From Thalassocella blandensis (GTDB lineage Bacteria; Pseudomonadota; Gammaproteobacteria; Pseudomonadales; Cellvibrionaceae), in NCBI GenBank assembly GCA_902141825.1, contig CABFPG010000002.1:496001-560000 (forward strand): a stretch of 64,000 nucleotides of DNA. The letters are read 5' to 3'. Below, one piece after another: positions 21,998 through 31,600 of the stretch. A program made the translations under genes and the position numbers. The notes under the pieces are model-generated. The model searched no databases, was not told where the DNA came from, and saw only the letters and a program-made list of their open reading frames with translations. Position 1 is the stretch's first letter; the number at the start of each line of letters is the position of its first letter.

Positions 21998-22603
21998 TTT
22001 ATTATTGTGAGTCTGTAGGACTTTATATGGCGACTTCTCGACCTGTTTAAATAAATATACTACTCAAAAATACCACTACAGATATGCTCGCGTACCGACT
22101 TCATTTTCGCCTTATATCCGCCTTGAAAGCAAATACTTAGCGCACGTTATTTATTAACCAATTCACCGAATCTTCAGGCAGGCATGATTGAATCAATCCC
22201 CTTTCACAAACACCTAACAAGGGAATTCCAGGACCAGTAGTAAGCAGCGAAAATACAGAATTTCCAGCAGGGCAATCGTTTACATTGATGGAATTTCGCC
22301 GAAACCATACAGTTCACCGGCAAAACAGCACACAACAGTCGAAATACCTCCTCCTCAGCCCTTCACTGGGCCAGCCTGGTCTTCTATGCTGCGAGAGAAA
22401 AAAAGGAGCAGAGGTTGCGAGATACTCTAATTGATAAGCTTGGCGGCTAATTAGAGTATCCTCTGCTCAAGGTGCCGAGAACTAACAGGGTTAACACTTC
22501 ACTCATGATGGCTGCTGAATATCCAGACCCAGTAGCCAGAATCCATAAGGGAAGCGGTTTTCAAAAAGTCTTGTTACGCCAATGACCTTTCAATAATCAT
22601 TTT
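21998..22603. other. intergenic region between the LacI and GH97 genes
   Basis: No coding sequence is supported. It contains the 3' end of the GH97 transcript, the LacI promoter region, and a long imperfect inverted repeat at 22406-22468 listed separately. No copy of the tandem operator found elsewhere in the locus is visible, so autoregulation is not supported. Confidence 0.5.
22406..22468. repeat. imperfect inverted repeat, 20-bp arms with a 7-bp bulge
   Basis: The left arm is GAGCAGAGG (22406-22414), then seven unmatched bases, then ATACTCTAATT (22422-22432). The right arm is AATTAGAGTAT (22449-22459) followed directly by CCTCTGCTC (22460-22468). Pairing is perfect apart from the bulge. 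It may act as the GH97 transcription terminator or an RNA processing stem, but no T-tract follows. Confidence 0.6.
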
Positions 22604-24706
22604 TCATTCATCAATGGGTGTCAGCTTCACTGCCACCCCACCACTGGTGGCCAAATCTATCTTCAGAGAGTCTTTTGCACTGACCGTTTTACTTTCAATA
22701 ACATAGGCAGTTGGGTTAGCTTTATAATCCGCATCTTTAGCGTCGCGATAGATGGTGGCAGTAAAGCGCGTATCGACGGGAAGAAATGCCAGTGCTAAAT
22801 CGACCGTTCTGGCTTTTTCATTGGTCACTGCACCCACATACCACTCGTCACCATTTCTTACCTGGCGTGCTACAGCAAAGTATTCCCCAATTTCACCACC
22901 CAACACGATGGAAGTTTCCCAATCAACCGCAACATCTTTAATAAATTGGAAAGCGTCCGGATGGGCTTCATAGTTTTCGGGAAGATCACACGCCATTTGC
23001 ACTGGAGAATACACCACCACATAAAGTGCTAACTGCTTGGCCAGTGTAGTATTCACCTGGTTATCAGGGCGTTCAGGGAGGCTAATATTAAAAACCCCCG
23101 GCGTAAAATCCATCGGACCAGACAGCATCCGAGTGTAAGGAAGTATTGTGGTGTGATTCGGCGGATTACCACCATCTTCAGACCACGCGTTGTATTCTTG
23201 GCCTCGGGCCACTTCTCGAGAAATCATATTGGGATAAGTACGACGCTCACCGGTATCCTTGACCGTTTCATGAGCCACCACCATCACATGATGTTTTGCC
23301 GCTGTTTGAATAACCTTTTCTGCATGTTGCACAAACGACTGGCCATGATGATAGTTACCGTTTGTTAGAAGCTCCCCACTTTCTACATAGCCGGTTTTAA
23401 CTGCTTTCATACCGTGCGCTTCCAGATAGGCGTATGCATCCTCTAGCTGCTTTTCATAATTATCCGTCTCGGCACCAGTCTCATGGTGGCCAATAATGAA
23501 CACGCCTTTGTCTTTTGCATATTTGGTCAGGTAGTCGATATCGTAGTCTGGATACGGCTTGGTGAAATTAAAAGCGCCACCGCCATGATTCCACCATTCG
23601 CCATCCCAGCCATAATTCCAGCCTTCAACAAGCACACCTGCAAATCCGTGCTCAGCCGCAAAGTCGATGTATTTTTTAGTATTTTGGGTAGTGGCCGCGT
23701 GCTTTTCACCCTGCTCCCAGGTGCCCTTGTTTAAATGGAGTTCCCACCAGATACCAATGTATTTCCCCGGGTTCACCCAGGACACATCACCCAGCTTGTT
23801 TGGCTCATTTAAATTCAACTCCATATACGAGGTCACCAGATCATTTTCAGATTCCGCCACCTTTATTGTTCGCCAGGGTGTGTTAAACGGTGCAGAAAGC
23901 GCCGCTTTAAAAGATTCAGTTTTTGAAAATGGGACCAGTTCAGCTTTTAATTGATTGCCATCAACGTGGCGCAGATTCATAGTGGAATAGTTAAACAACG
24001 CCGCTTCATGCAGCACTACCGCCAGCCCATTTTCTGTTTTTAATGTTGCCGGAGTATGCGCTAAGGTCACTTCATTTAAGGACGTTTTATTGTAAAGGTA
24101 TTCATATTGGTTACCTGCTTGTGCCGGAGTCCACCAGATATCCGCAGCATCTGCCAAATTGAACTCCGTTAATTCATCCATCACTTTAAAAGTGGTAAGT
24201 GACGATTGCTGAGGAAATTCATAGCGAAAAGCAACACCTTCATCAAACACACGAAAGCGAAGATTCAACTGCCGTTTATCACCGGCTATTTCCTGCAAGC
24301 GAATAAGCAATTCAGCATAATGATTGCGAATTAAACGCTGTTCGCCCCAGGGTTGTTCCCAAGTATCATCCACCTTCGCTGTGGAAACTTTAGACACTAT
24401 AAATCCTTCTTTCAGCGGGCTTTCACCGTCCAGCAAAAACCCTAAACCCGAAGGCAAAATAACTTGCTGGTCTTTGTAAGATACACGATATTCAGGTGAA
24501 CCACTTTCATTTAACTCAAAATCTAACGCGACATCACCTGACGGTGATTTGGCGCTAAATCTGTTGGCTTGAGAACCGCAGGCGCTCAACAGGACAATCA
24601 GCCCTGCGATGGGTACAAAAGACATTGCGCGAACGAAACGACGATTACATTGAACGGCCACGATACGAAGACTGCCTATTACAGTTTTAGCGATTATTCT
24701 CAACAT
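22604..24706 (-). CDS. GH97 glycoside hydrolase, probable alpha-glucosidase lipoprotein
   Basis: A 700-residue lipoprotein: after a long charged start, the hydrophobic segment GLIVLLSAC with lipobox LSAC|G. The rest reads as glycoside hydrolase family 97: an N-terminal beta-sandwich, then a TIM barrel with YIGIWWELHL, FAGVLVEGWNYGWDGEW and VMVVAHETVKDTG. These are followed by REVARGQEYNAW and the C-terminal beta-sheet domain. Glutamates occur where the inverting alpha-glucosidases of the SusB type have theirs (GYVESG, AHE, GQEYNA), rather than the aspartate of retaining alpha-galactosidases; this assignment is from memory of the family. It would release glucose from alpha-glucans at the cell envelope. 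It forms the last gene of the minus-strand alpha-glucan locus, after a 686-bp gap with its own operator. Confidence 0.9.
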   Translation of the reverse strand: MLRIIAKTVIGSLRIVAVQCNRRFVRAMSFVPIAGLIVLLSACGSQANRFSAKSPSGDVALDFELNESGSPEYRVSYKDQQVILPSGLGFLLDGESPLKEGFIVSKVSTAKVDDTWEQPWGEQRLIRNHYAELLIRLQEIAGDKRQLNLRFRVFDEGVAFRYEFPQQSSLTTFKVMDELTEFNLADAADIWWTPAQAGNQYEYLYNKTSLNEVTLAHTPATLKTENGLAVVLHEAALFNYSTMNLRHVDGNQLKAELVPFSKTESFKAALSAPFNTPWRTIKVAESENDLVTSYMELNLNEPNKLGDVSWVNPGKYIGIWWELHLNKGTWEQGEKHAATTQNTKKYIDFAAEHGFAGVLVEGWNYGWDGEWWNHGGGAFNFTKPYPDYDIDYLTKYAKDKGVFIIGHHETGAETDNYEKQLEDAYAYLEAHGMKAVKTGYVESGELLTNGNYHHGQSFVQHAEKVIQTAAKHHVMVVAHETVKDTGERRTYPNMISREVARGQEYNAWSEDGGNPPNHTTILPYTRMLSGPMDFTPGVFNISLPERPDNQVNTTLAKQLALYVVVYSPVQMACDLPENYEAHPDAFQFIKDVAVDWETSIVLGGEIGEYFAVARQVRNGDEWYVGAVTNEKARTVDLALAFLPVDTRFTATIYRDAKDADYKANPTAYVIESKTVSAKDSLKIDLATSGGVAVKLTPIDE

Positions 24707-24742
24707 GGTTTTTATCTTTTATTTTTGGTCTATTAACTTAGG

Positions 24743-24802
24743 TTTGAATTATTCCAGTTTAAACTATTTCAGCGTGAACAATTCCAGCTTGAACTACATT
24801 TC
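24743..24802. repeat. four imperfect 15-bp tandem repeats in the GH97 leader
   Basis: Units begin at 24743, 24758, 24773 and 24788, with the shared pattern of TTGAACTATTCCAG. They lie 37-97 bp upstream of the GH97 start and would be transcribed in its leader. No function is suggested by the sequence. Confidence 0.6.
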
Positions 24803-25112
24803 ATTATTGTTATTTGAGTTTTTTCTTTGCGTGCGCATACAGTGTATATTTTTATTATTATGGCCCAATCGACTTAACAGTAAATCCTGCTTACTCCGAC
24901 TGATTCAACGGTGATTTATATATTTGTAATATATTTGATACCCGCTGATGAATTAAATTATTTTTCTTTACCTAACACCTGGAGACGGAACACCATTTCA
25001 CAATGACTACCATGACGCCTGCGCCATCATAACGCGTAACAGACACTCTGCTCTGGTCAGTTTCCACATATTAAATACGCCTTCTCAGGCTGTCCATAGT
25101 GACATGAAAATT

Positions 25113-25144
25113 AAAACGTTTTCAGTTTCTTGAAAACGATTTCA
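25113..25144. promoter_or_regulatory. tandem LacI-type operator upstream of the GH97 gene
   Basis: There are two palindromic boxes, AAAACGTTTTC centred on CG at 25117-25118 and GAAAACGATTTC centred on CG at 25137-25138. The centre distance is 20 bp, two helical turns. The same architecture, at the same spacing, occurs at 32671-32702. This is the form of a LacI/MalR-type operator with central CG; the cognate regulator is probably the one encoded at 20966-21997. Confidence 0.75.
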
Positions 25145-25344
25145 TGCGTATCACCCGCGGAATCCGAGATGAATACACGCAATTAGCAATCGAAAAATTT
25201 AGATAAAAGATAGGAAATAAGCCGAAACGAGAAGAGAAAAACAAAAACAAAAAAGAAAGGAATCAAGGTCGACGCAAAAAAAATGAGAACTTAGCGATAC
25301 ACACGTCGCCATTTAGACTGAGCATGTCATCAAAAGCAGTTTTC

Positions 25345-25367
25345 AATACCCGTGTTGCACGGGTATT
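25345..25367. terminator. hairpin downstream of the halogenase gene
   Basis: The perfect 10-bp stem is AATACCCGTG / CACGGGTATT with loop TTG. It lies 26 bp beyond the stop of the halogenase-like gene on the minus strand. A T-tract precedes rather than follows the stem in that direction, so termination efficiency is uncertain. Confidence 0.5.
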
Positions 25368-25392
25368 TCGTTAAAAAAATATCAACCGCCCC

Positions 25393-26895
25393 TCAACTAA
25401 CTTTTGCGGGGCAGTTTTTAGACACAAACTCACTACAACTAGGTAGCTTTTGTATAAACTCTTCCAGCATAATTTTATATTTGTCAAAATGCTGTTTTGC
25501 TTCATCATAGTTCGTTGACTCAATAAGCGCCGAATATTTTCGCGGTCGCACAGCCATACCCTCACACACAGAACGCCAGCTGACGGGATGAAACAAAGGG
25601 TCCAACACTTCGGGCACATTTCCCTGCACTTTAAAATAATCAATAATTCGACTGAGTGATTCAGGTAGTTCCATGTTCTTACACCACCGCCAGAACTCCG
25701 TGTCTTCCCGATCCGTTAAACAATAGTGAAGCACAATAAAATCACGAATCTCCTCATAATCAACCGTCATCCTTCGGTTGTATTCATCAATAAATGCGGA
25801 GGATATTTCTCTATCAGGAAAATGCCGCATAAAATGCACCATACCCCGAACAACCAGATGGATCGCGGTGGATTCCAAGGGCTCAATAAACCCTGAAGCA
25901 AGCCCCAGGGCCAAACAATTCTGTGTCCATATTTGTTGTCTCACCCCTGTACGGTAAGGGATAACTCTTGGTTCTGTAAGCAGCTCACCATCCACTGCAT
26001 TCAGCAACGTTTTGCGCGCTTCTTCGTCACTACAATATTCACTCGCATACACATAGCCATTGCCGGTGCGCGACTGCAATGGAATTCGCCAGCTCCAGCC
26101 AAAATCCTGAGCCGTTGCTCGCGTGTATGGCAATATCTCCCCGGCATTTTTTGTTTGAACGACAACGGCGCGATCACAAGGTAAGTAATGCGTCCAGTCC
26201 ACAAAGTCAACATGTAACGTTTTCTCTGTCAACAACGCGTGAAAGCCTGTGCAATCAATAAAAAAATCGCCCGCCACCTGCGTCCCGTTTTGCAGTTTCA
26301 CACCGGCAATACTACCGTCATCGTTTTGCTCAACACGCTCTACCCTTCCCTCCGTTCGAATAACACCACGAGCTTCTGCATATTCCCGCAGATATTGCGC
26401 GACCAGTTTCGCATCCAGATGAAGCGCATAACGGGATTCAGCTATCGGAGTGTTTTGTGCGCTCTGGGGTAGAAAGAATTTATTGTGTCGAGCCATTACA
26501 CTACTGGCACAAAAATCCTGTATGGCATAGTGCTCACCATTCAAATAGCTTTTTATCCATAAGTTGTAAAACATATATTCATCCATGCCAGCCGTTATAT
26601 GGCCAAATGGATGGAAATAGCGCTCTCCTTTGGTATGCCAATCAACAAACTCTATGCCCAGTTTAAAGCTGGCTTGAGTTTTTTGAATAAAATCGCGTTC
26701 ATCGATTTTTAAGTTTTTCAATAACTCCAAAAATGGTGGAATGGTCGACTCACCTACACCAATAGTCCCAATCTCTTCAGACTCCACCAGCTCAATGACC
26801 AGCTCACCCTCAGCAAATTCATTTGCCAATACCGCTGCTGCAATCCACCCGGCAGTTCCACCACCGACGACAACCATTTTATTTATTTTATTCAT
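25393..26895 (-). CDS. tryptophan-halogenase-family flavoprotein (second of two)
   Basis: A 500-residue flavin-dependent halogenase-like protein. The FAD loop is at the N-terminus (VVVGGGTAGW). The family motif WxWxIP is present as WSWRIP near residue 270, and GFIEPLEST near residue 335 contains the Glu-Ser pair that positions the reactive intermediate in PrnA/RebH-type enzymes. A lysine in FKLGIEF near residue 82 is a candidate for the catalytic lysine. True enzymes of the family make hypohalous acid from reduced flavin, O2 and halide, and halogenate an aromatic. This subgroup, found next to TonB-dependent receptors, has mostly unknown substrates. It lies 15 bp after the first halogenase gene, clearly co-transcribed. 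No flavin reductase gene is nearby. Confidence 0.88.
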   Translation of the reverse strand: MNKINKMVVVGGGTAGWIAAAVLANEFAEGELVIELVESEEIGTIGVGESTIPPFLELLKNLKIDERDFIQKTQASFKLGIEFVDWHTKGERYFHPFGHITAGMDEYMFYNLWIKSYLNGEHYAIQDFCASSVMARHNKFFLPQSAQNTPIAESRYALHLDAKLVAQYLREYAEARGVIRTEGRVERVEQNDDGSIAGVKLQNGTQVAGDFFIDCTGFHALLTEKTLHVDFVDWTHYLPCDRAVVVQTKNAGEILPYTRATAQDFGWSWRIPLQSRTGNGYVYASEYCSDEEARKTLLNAVDGELLTEPRVIPYRTGVRQQIWTQNCLALGLASGFIEPLESTAIHLVVRGMVHFMRHFPDREISSAFIDEYNRRMTVDYEEIRDFIVLHYCLTDREDTEFWRWCKNMELPESLSRIIDYFKVQGNVPEVLDPLFHPVSWRSVCEGMAVRPRKYSALIESTNYDEAKQHFDKYKIMLEEFIQKLPSCSEFVSKNCPAKVS

Positions 26896-26910
26896 ATTTC
26901 AACCAATAAA

Positions 26911-28416
26911 TCAGTATTTTTCCGCAGCACAAAACTCGGCGATAAATGCATCGTGGTCCGGCGTATCCGCAACTGCCTGCTGAATCGACGCCTGCATTTT
27001 GGCAAAACTTTTTGCCAGCTGGGCCTCTGGAAAGGCATCCACCCGCATATCATAATTATCCGGCAAATAATCAAATCCAGAAAAAATTGCCAGCCAGCTC
27101 GGTAAATGAAACATTTCCCAGCGATAATTCACCACGTATCCGCTGGATTTAAACAAAGCCAATTTATGCGATAAACTTTCTGGAATTTCCATGTGCTGAC
27201 AGAACCTCCAGAACTCCGAATCACTGCGCTGAGTCGCTTTATAGTGCAATATTAAAAAATCTCGCACCCGCTCATATTCCAGCGCGGTCGTTTCATTAAA
27301 CTCATTTACAACCGCATCATCGAAATCAAAGTTAGTCAGCAGTGTCCGTATTTTTTCAATGGCCGTTTGCACTAATGCGATGCTGGTACTTTCTAATGGT
27401 TCCAAAAATCCCGCAGATAATCCAATTGCAATACAGTTTTTATTCCAGGCTTTTTTACGACGTCCAGCGGTAAATTTAATCAGCTTAGCGTCACTGATTG
27501 TCTGTTCCGGAATCGCGTTAAATAGCACCTGCTGTGCCTCTTCATCGCCCATAAAACCACTGGCATAAACATGGCCATTACCAAAACGATGCTGCAATGG
27601 TATTTTCCACTGCCATCCCGCAGTTTTAGCATCAACCCGGGTATAAGGGGACGGTGTGCCATGAGCAATACTCTGAACTGCTTGAGCACTGTCGCATAGT
27701 AACCATTTTTGCCAGCTTTCGTAGCCCGTATGCAGCGCCTCTTCTATTAACAACCCGCGAAAACCAGAACAGTCAATAAATAGGTCACCAGCCACTGTCG
27801 CGCCGGATTCAGTGCTAAGGTTTGCAATATACCCGTCACTTTCTCTTAAGTTTACCTTCGTAATTTTTGCATCCAGATGCTCAACACCCAGTGACATTGA
27901 AAACTCACGCATATATTGCGCAAATAAAGCAGCATCAAAATGCAAAGCCCAATCAAACACGGATAAACTGGAGGGTGGATTTTTAGCGGGTAAAGTAAAC
28001 TTGTTTTTCTCAGCCAAAGCAACGCCAAGCGAGTATTTTCCAAGCTCATCAGCCAAGCCCTGCTTGCGCAGTTTTAACCAGAATTGGTGAAACTCGATTC
28101 CCTGCGAGTCCTGCCCATAAAGTCCAAAAGGATGAATAAAGGATGATCCGGGTCGAAGCCAGTCATTAAATTGAATTCCTAACTTACAGGTCGCTCTTGT
28201 CGCCCGCATAACATCCAGGTCTTTCAGACCGAGCCCCAGATAAAAGTTTCGAATAGTCGGAATGGTTGCTTCACCAACCCCCACTGTACCAATATCAGAG
28301 GATTCTATGAGCGTGATATCGACGAGCTGCTTAAAATGGAATTTTAATGCCGCCGCCGACATCCAACCAGCAGTACCGCCGCCGACAATTACAATCTTTT
28401 TTTTCTGTACAGACAT
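26911..28416 (-). CDS. tryptophan-halogenase-family flavoprotein (first of two)
   Basis: A 501-residue protein of the same family as its downstream neighbour but clearly diverged. The FAD loop is IVIVGGGTAGW, the halogenase motif is WQWKIP near residue 265, and GFLEPLEST is near 335, with CKLGIQF near residue 80. All family-defining residues are kept, so catalysis is possible. The two are similar along their whole length, which implies ancient duplication. It follows the TonB-dependent receptor gene on the minus strand after 230 bp containing repeats and a hairpin. Its role in an alpha-glucan locus is not explained by known biochemistry; modification of an aromatic glycoside or of a surface component is possible but speculative. 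Confidence 0.88.
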   Translation of the reverse strand: MSVQKKKIVIVGGGTAGWMSAAALKFHFKQLVDITLIESSDIGTVGVGEATIPTIRNFYLGLGLKDLDVMRATRATCKLGIQFNDWLRPGSSFIHPFGLYGQDSQGIEFHQFWLKLRKQGLADELGKYSLGVALAEKNKFTLPAKNPPSSLSVFDWALHFDAALFAQYMREFSMSLGVEHLDAKITKVNLRESDGYIANLSTESGATVAGDLFIDCSGFRGLLIEEALHTGYESWQKWLLCDSAQAVQSIAHGTPSPYTRVDAKTAGWQWKIPLQHRFGNGHVYASGFMGDEEAQQVLFNAIPEQTISDAKLIKFTAGRRKKAWNKNCIAIGLSAGFLEPLESTSIALVQTAIEKIRTLLTNFDFDDAVVNEFNETTALEYERVRDFLILHYKATQRSDSEFWRFCQHMEIPESLSHKLALFKSSGYVVNYRWEMFHLPSWLAIFSGFDYLPDNYDMRVDAFPEAQLAKSFAKMQASIQQAVADTPDHDAFIAEFCAAEKY

Positions 28417-28485
28417 TGTTCTTAATTAATCAGGTCATGACTTTCTTTTGCACATTACTATACATCAACGATGTGAGAAAGCATT

Positions 28486-28577
28486 TTGCATCCATGCAAC
28501 CGAGGCATACCGTTCGTCCTGAACATCGCCTCTCTATTGCATCCGTGCAATCGAGGCATACCGTTCGTCCTGAACAT
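28486..28577. repeat. 41-bp direct repeat (two copies, 51-bp period)
   Basis: Copies lie at 28486-28526 and 28537-28577, identical except two positions. Each begins TTGCATCC and ends in CCGTTCGTCCTGAACAT. They sit in the transcribed spacer between the TonB-dependent receptor and the first halogenase gene, next to the hairpin. Each contains a small GCAT/ATGC inversion. Confidence 0.8.
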
Positions 28578-28578
28578 A

Positions 28579-28607
28579 AAATGCCATAGCTGGGGGCTAT
28601 GGCATTT
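28579..28607 (-). terminator. hairpin after the TonB-dependent receptor gene
   Basis: The perfect 12-bp stem is AAATGCCATAGC / GCTATGGCATTT with a five-base loop, beginning 40 bp after the receptor stop. On the minus strand it ends in a short T-rich run (ATTTTATG). It is likely a partial terminator or RNA-stabilising stem that lets the receptor be expressed more than the halogenases. Confidence 0.7.
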
Positions 28608-28646
28608 GAAGTCCGGCTAACCGGAGATAATAATCAACTAGAGTGC

Positions 28647-31600
28647 TTAGAACTTGGCACGCACACCCACGGCATAACGCGCTTCGTTGTCATACACAAA
28701 TGCTTCCTGCTCTACACCGTCAGCCAATCGGTATACCTGACGGTAGTCTTCTCCAGTCAGGTTTGCACCTTGGAAGTAGACCGTAACATCATCCAACACA
28801 TCATAGCTGATGTTCGCATCCACATAGGATTCTTCCGGCGCATAGGTTGCGTAACCATAGTCCCCGTCAAAATCCGTAATGTAACGCTCACTGCGGCCAT
28901 TAAATGCTATACGAGCTTGCAATTTGTCTTTTTGATACCAGGCAATGAAGTTGTAGGTATGCTCTGAGTTGTTCGGGAATGGGTAGCGCTCATTTCTCAG
29001 GTCAGTTCGCGCATCGGCATCTTCACCCAAACGCTCACTAGGTGAATACGTGTAGTTGAATTCAACCCCCATGGAATTGAGCACTTCGATATCGACAAAG
29101 TCCGAAAACGCAATCTTTGTACCGAATTCAAAACCATCAACCTTACCACCTTCATCCACAACAACCGGCGCAGAACCGTCAATTGTGTATGTGTTGCCAT
29201 CGCCCCACTCGACAGTCAGCTCTTGTTCCGGACGAATTTCAACATATTTCTTAATGTCGATATGGTAATAACCCAAGCTCACCATGGAGCCCTCGCCAAA
29301 ATACCACTCAGCAGATAGATCCAGGTTATTCGTCAACCACGGCTCAAGGTTGATATTACCGTTAGAGTCCCAGCTGGTCGGAATACGTTGAGTTGCATCT
29401 AAAGGTGAAGGACCGGTATAAATGTTTAAGCTACTGCCATAACGATCCAGATCCAGATCCTGCTTGTTTTCTGCATAAGCAAAACGGAAAACCCAATCTT
29501 CCAGCGGAGTGAAATTCACCGCTAAAGCTGGTAATACATAATCGCGAGACTTGCTTTGTTTTTTGCGTCCAGTGTAATAGTTTGAACCACCGTTCGTGCG
29601 AGTTACCCCAGTACTCTCATAGACATTCGCTTCGATATCCGTACTGATGTAACGCAAGCCAAAGTAACCACTGATCATTGATCCGGCCTGGAAATTACCA
29701 CTGACGTAGGAAGACATTTCATCCAGGTTGATGGTGTAGCTTGTCCCTGGATTAATAATCGGTTTAATGTCGCCGAACACGCGCTGATGGTACTTTTCTG
29801 GATCATCATATGAACTTGGATCGACAGCCCAGAATCCTGGAATACCGTTTACGTTATCCCCCAGATCCGTCACGTATTGGAGTTTTTGCCCATTAAAGTC
29901 GAGCGATTGTGGCGGCAAAATATAATAAGGTACAAATGAAGTCGGATCGGTTGCATCTAAACGCTCACCGGCCGCACACTCATTAAAGCTCGCCCCGCCA
30001 TCAAACTTCTGGTCAATGGAACGCCATTGCGCGTAACACCCTACAATATTATTCGCGTCGGGGAAGTTTTCACCGGCGGTTGTATTAGGATCACCATCGT
30101 CATCATTTAAGCGCGTATTGGAGCCCACATAGAACTGTGCCCAGTAATCGAAGTTTTCAACGTCAACCATCCGTCTACTGGTACGAATACCTACTTCAAC
30201 ATCCGTCAAAAACATGCCTTCATCAAAATCATATTTCACGTGAGCGCTGCCAGCATTTAAGGTCGAAATCTTATTGCTGTTAATTTCAAACTGCTCACCT
30301 TCCATAATCCAGCTGTCTTTGTTACCCATATAATCGGCAAGTGTAGCTTCAGTGCCACCCGAGGTAAGACCACCGGCAATTTGCTGATCAAAGCCAGACC
30401 AGTTATGGGTATAACCATTCATATCCAAGCCCAACACTGGGTCTTCGTCATACCCCAGCGGGTTTGGCAATACAAAGCGGCCACCATTGACACCCACTTC
30501 ACCTAAACGATCTGGATCAAGCGTTAAACCATATCGCTCGATTACGCTGGTGGGGTAAAAATGATTATCCAGTTTCTGTACCGTGTTACCGCGGAAACTG
30601 TTAATACCGCCCTGAGCAGTTGGAAGACGTTCTCTGTTTTCCGCTTCACCGTGGATAAAGCGCAGCCCACCAGACAACCCCTCTTCGTTATCGTAATTTA
30701 ACTCGATGTTGAAGTTGTTGGAGGAGGTATCGATAATTTTATTGGAGGTTAATGAATAGATCCACAATGGTTCAACGCGATACTGATCAGCGACAATCCA
30801 AGTGGTGCCATCACCGGCCTGAATTTCCTGAGAAGCACTGATTGGTTGAGCAATGACAGCACCGTTCCATGCCGCAGGATCACTGTAACGATCAGCCCAC
30901 ATAGACTGGCTCGTTGCACTGGTACTGGCTTCACCCTGCCAGCGGTTGGAAATATTCAAACCTACACGCCGCTGGTATTGCTTGGCCTCGGTATGAAAGC
31001 CCTCAATTAACAAGTCCAGATGGTCACTTAAGTTCGCCTGGAATGCGGCATTAATACCACTACGATTTCGCTCGTCTTCCGCGCTAAAAAACTCAAACCC
31101 ATGCCCGTGAGTCACGGTCCACTTTCCATTCAAATCTCCCGCGCCAGGCCCCATTTCACGTGAAAGTGGATCACCGGAAGCTCGCCCGGCATAATCGTTA
31201 GCCAGGTTTTTAGTGCCTGTTACCGCTGATAACATTACACCAACATCATCATTCCGCCAGGCAATCAATCCGTTGAGAGTTGGATCTGTTTCGCCACTGA
31301 TTTCTCCAGTTGATACATCCAGACCGACAGCCGAGCTGAAGCCTTGTTCAAAATCAAACGGACGGAACGTTTCAATATCAATAGTACCGGTGATACCAGA
31401 CTGAGCATTGCGCACGTCCAGGGTTTTGTAAACTGTCGCAGATCGCAGTAATTGTGCTGGCACGTCATTAAAATCTGGCTGTGCAGAGTTAAGATTACCC
31501 GCTGCTAAAAACTGTTCACCATTAAGCATTACGGCCACTTGCTGCATACCACGAATACTTAATTTGCCACCTTCGCCCGCTGTTCTTTCAATTTGCACAC

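Larger units (their letters stand above)
24707..25392. other. long leader/promoter region of the GH97 gene
   Basis: No gene is supported. Contents: a tandem LacI-type operator at 25113-25144, a hairpin at 25345-25367 after the halogenase gene, and four imperfect 15-bp repeats close to the GH97 start. The operator lies ~410 bp upstream of the GH97 start, implying a long untranslated leader or a second unseen promoter. Confidence 0.6.
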
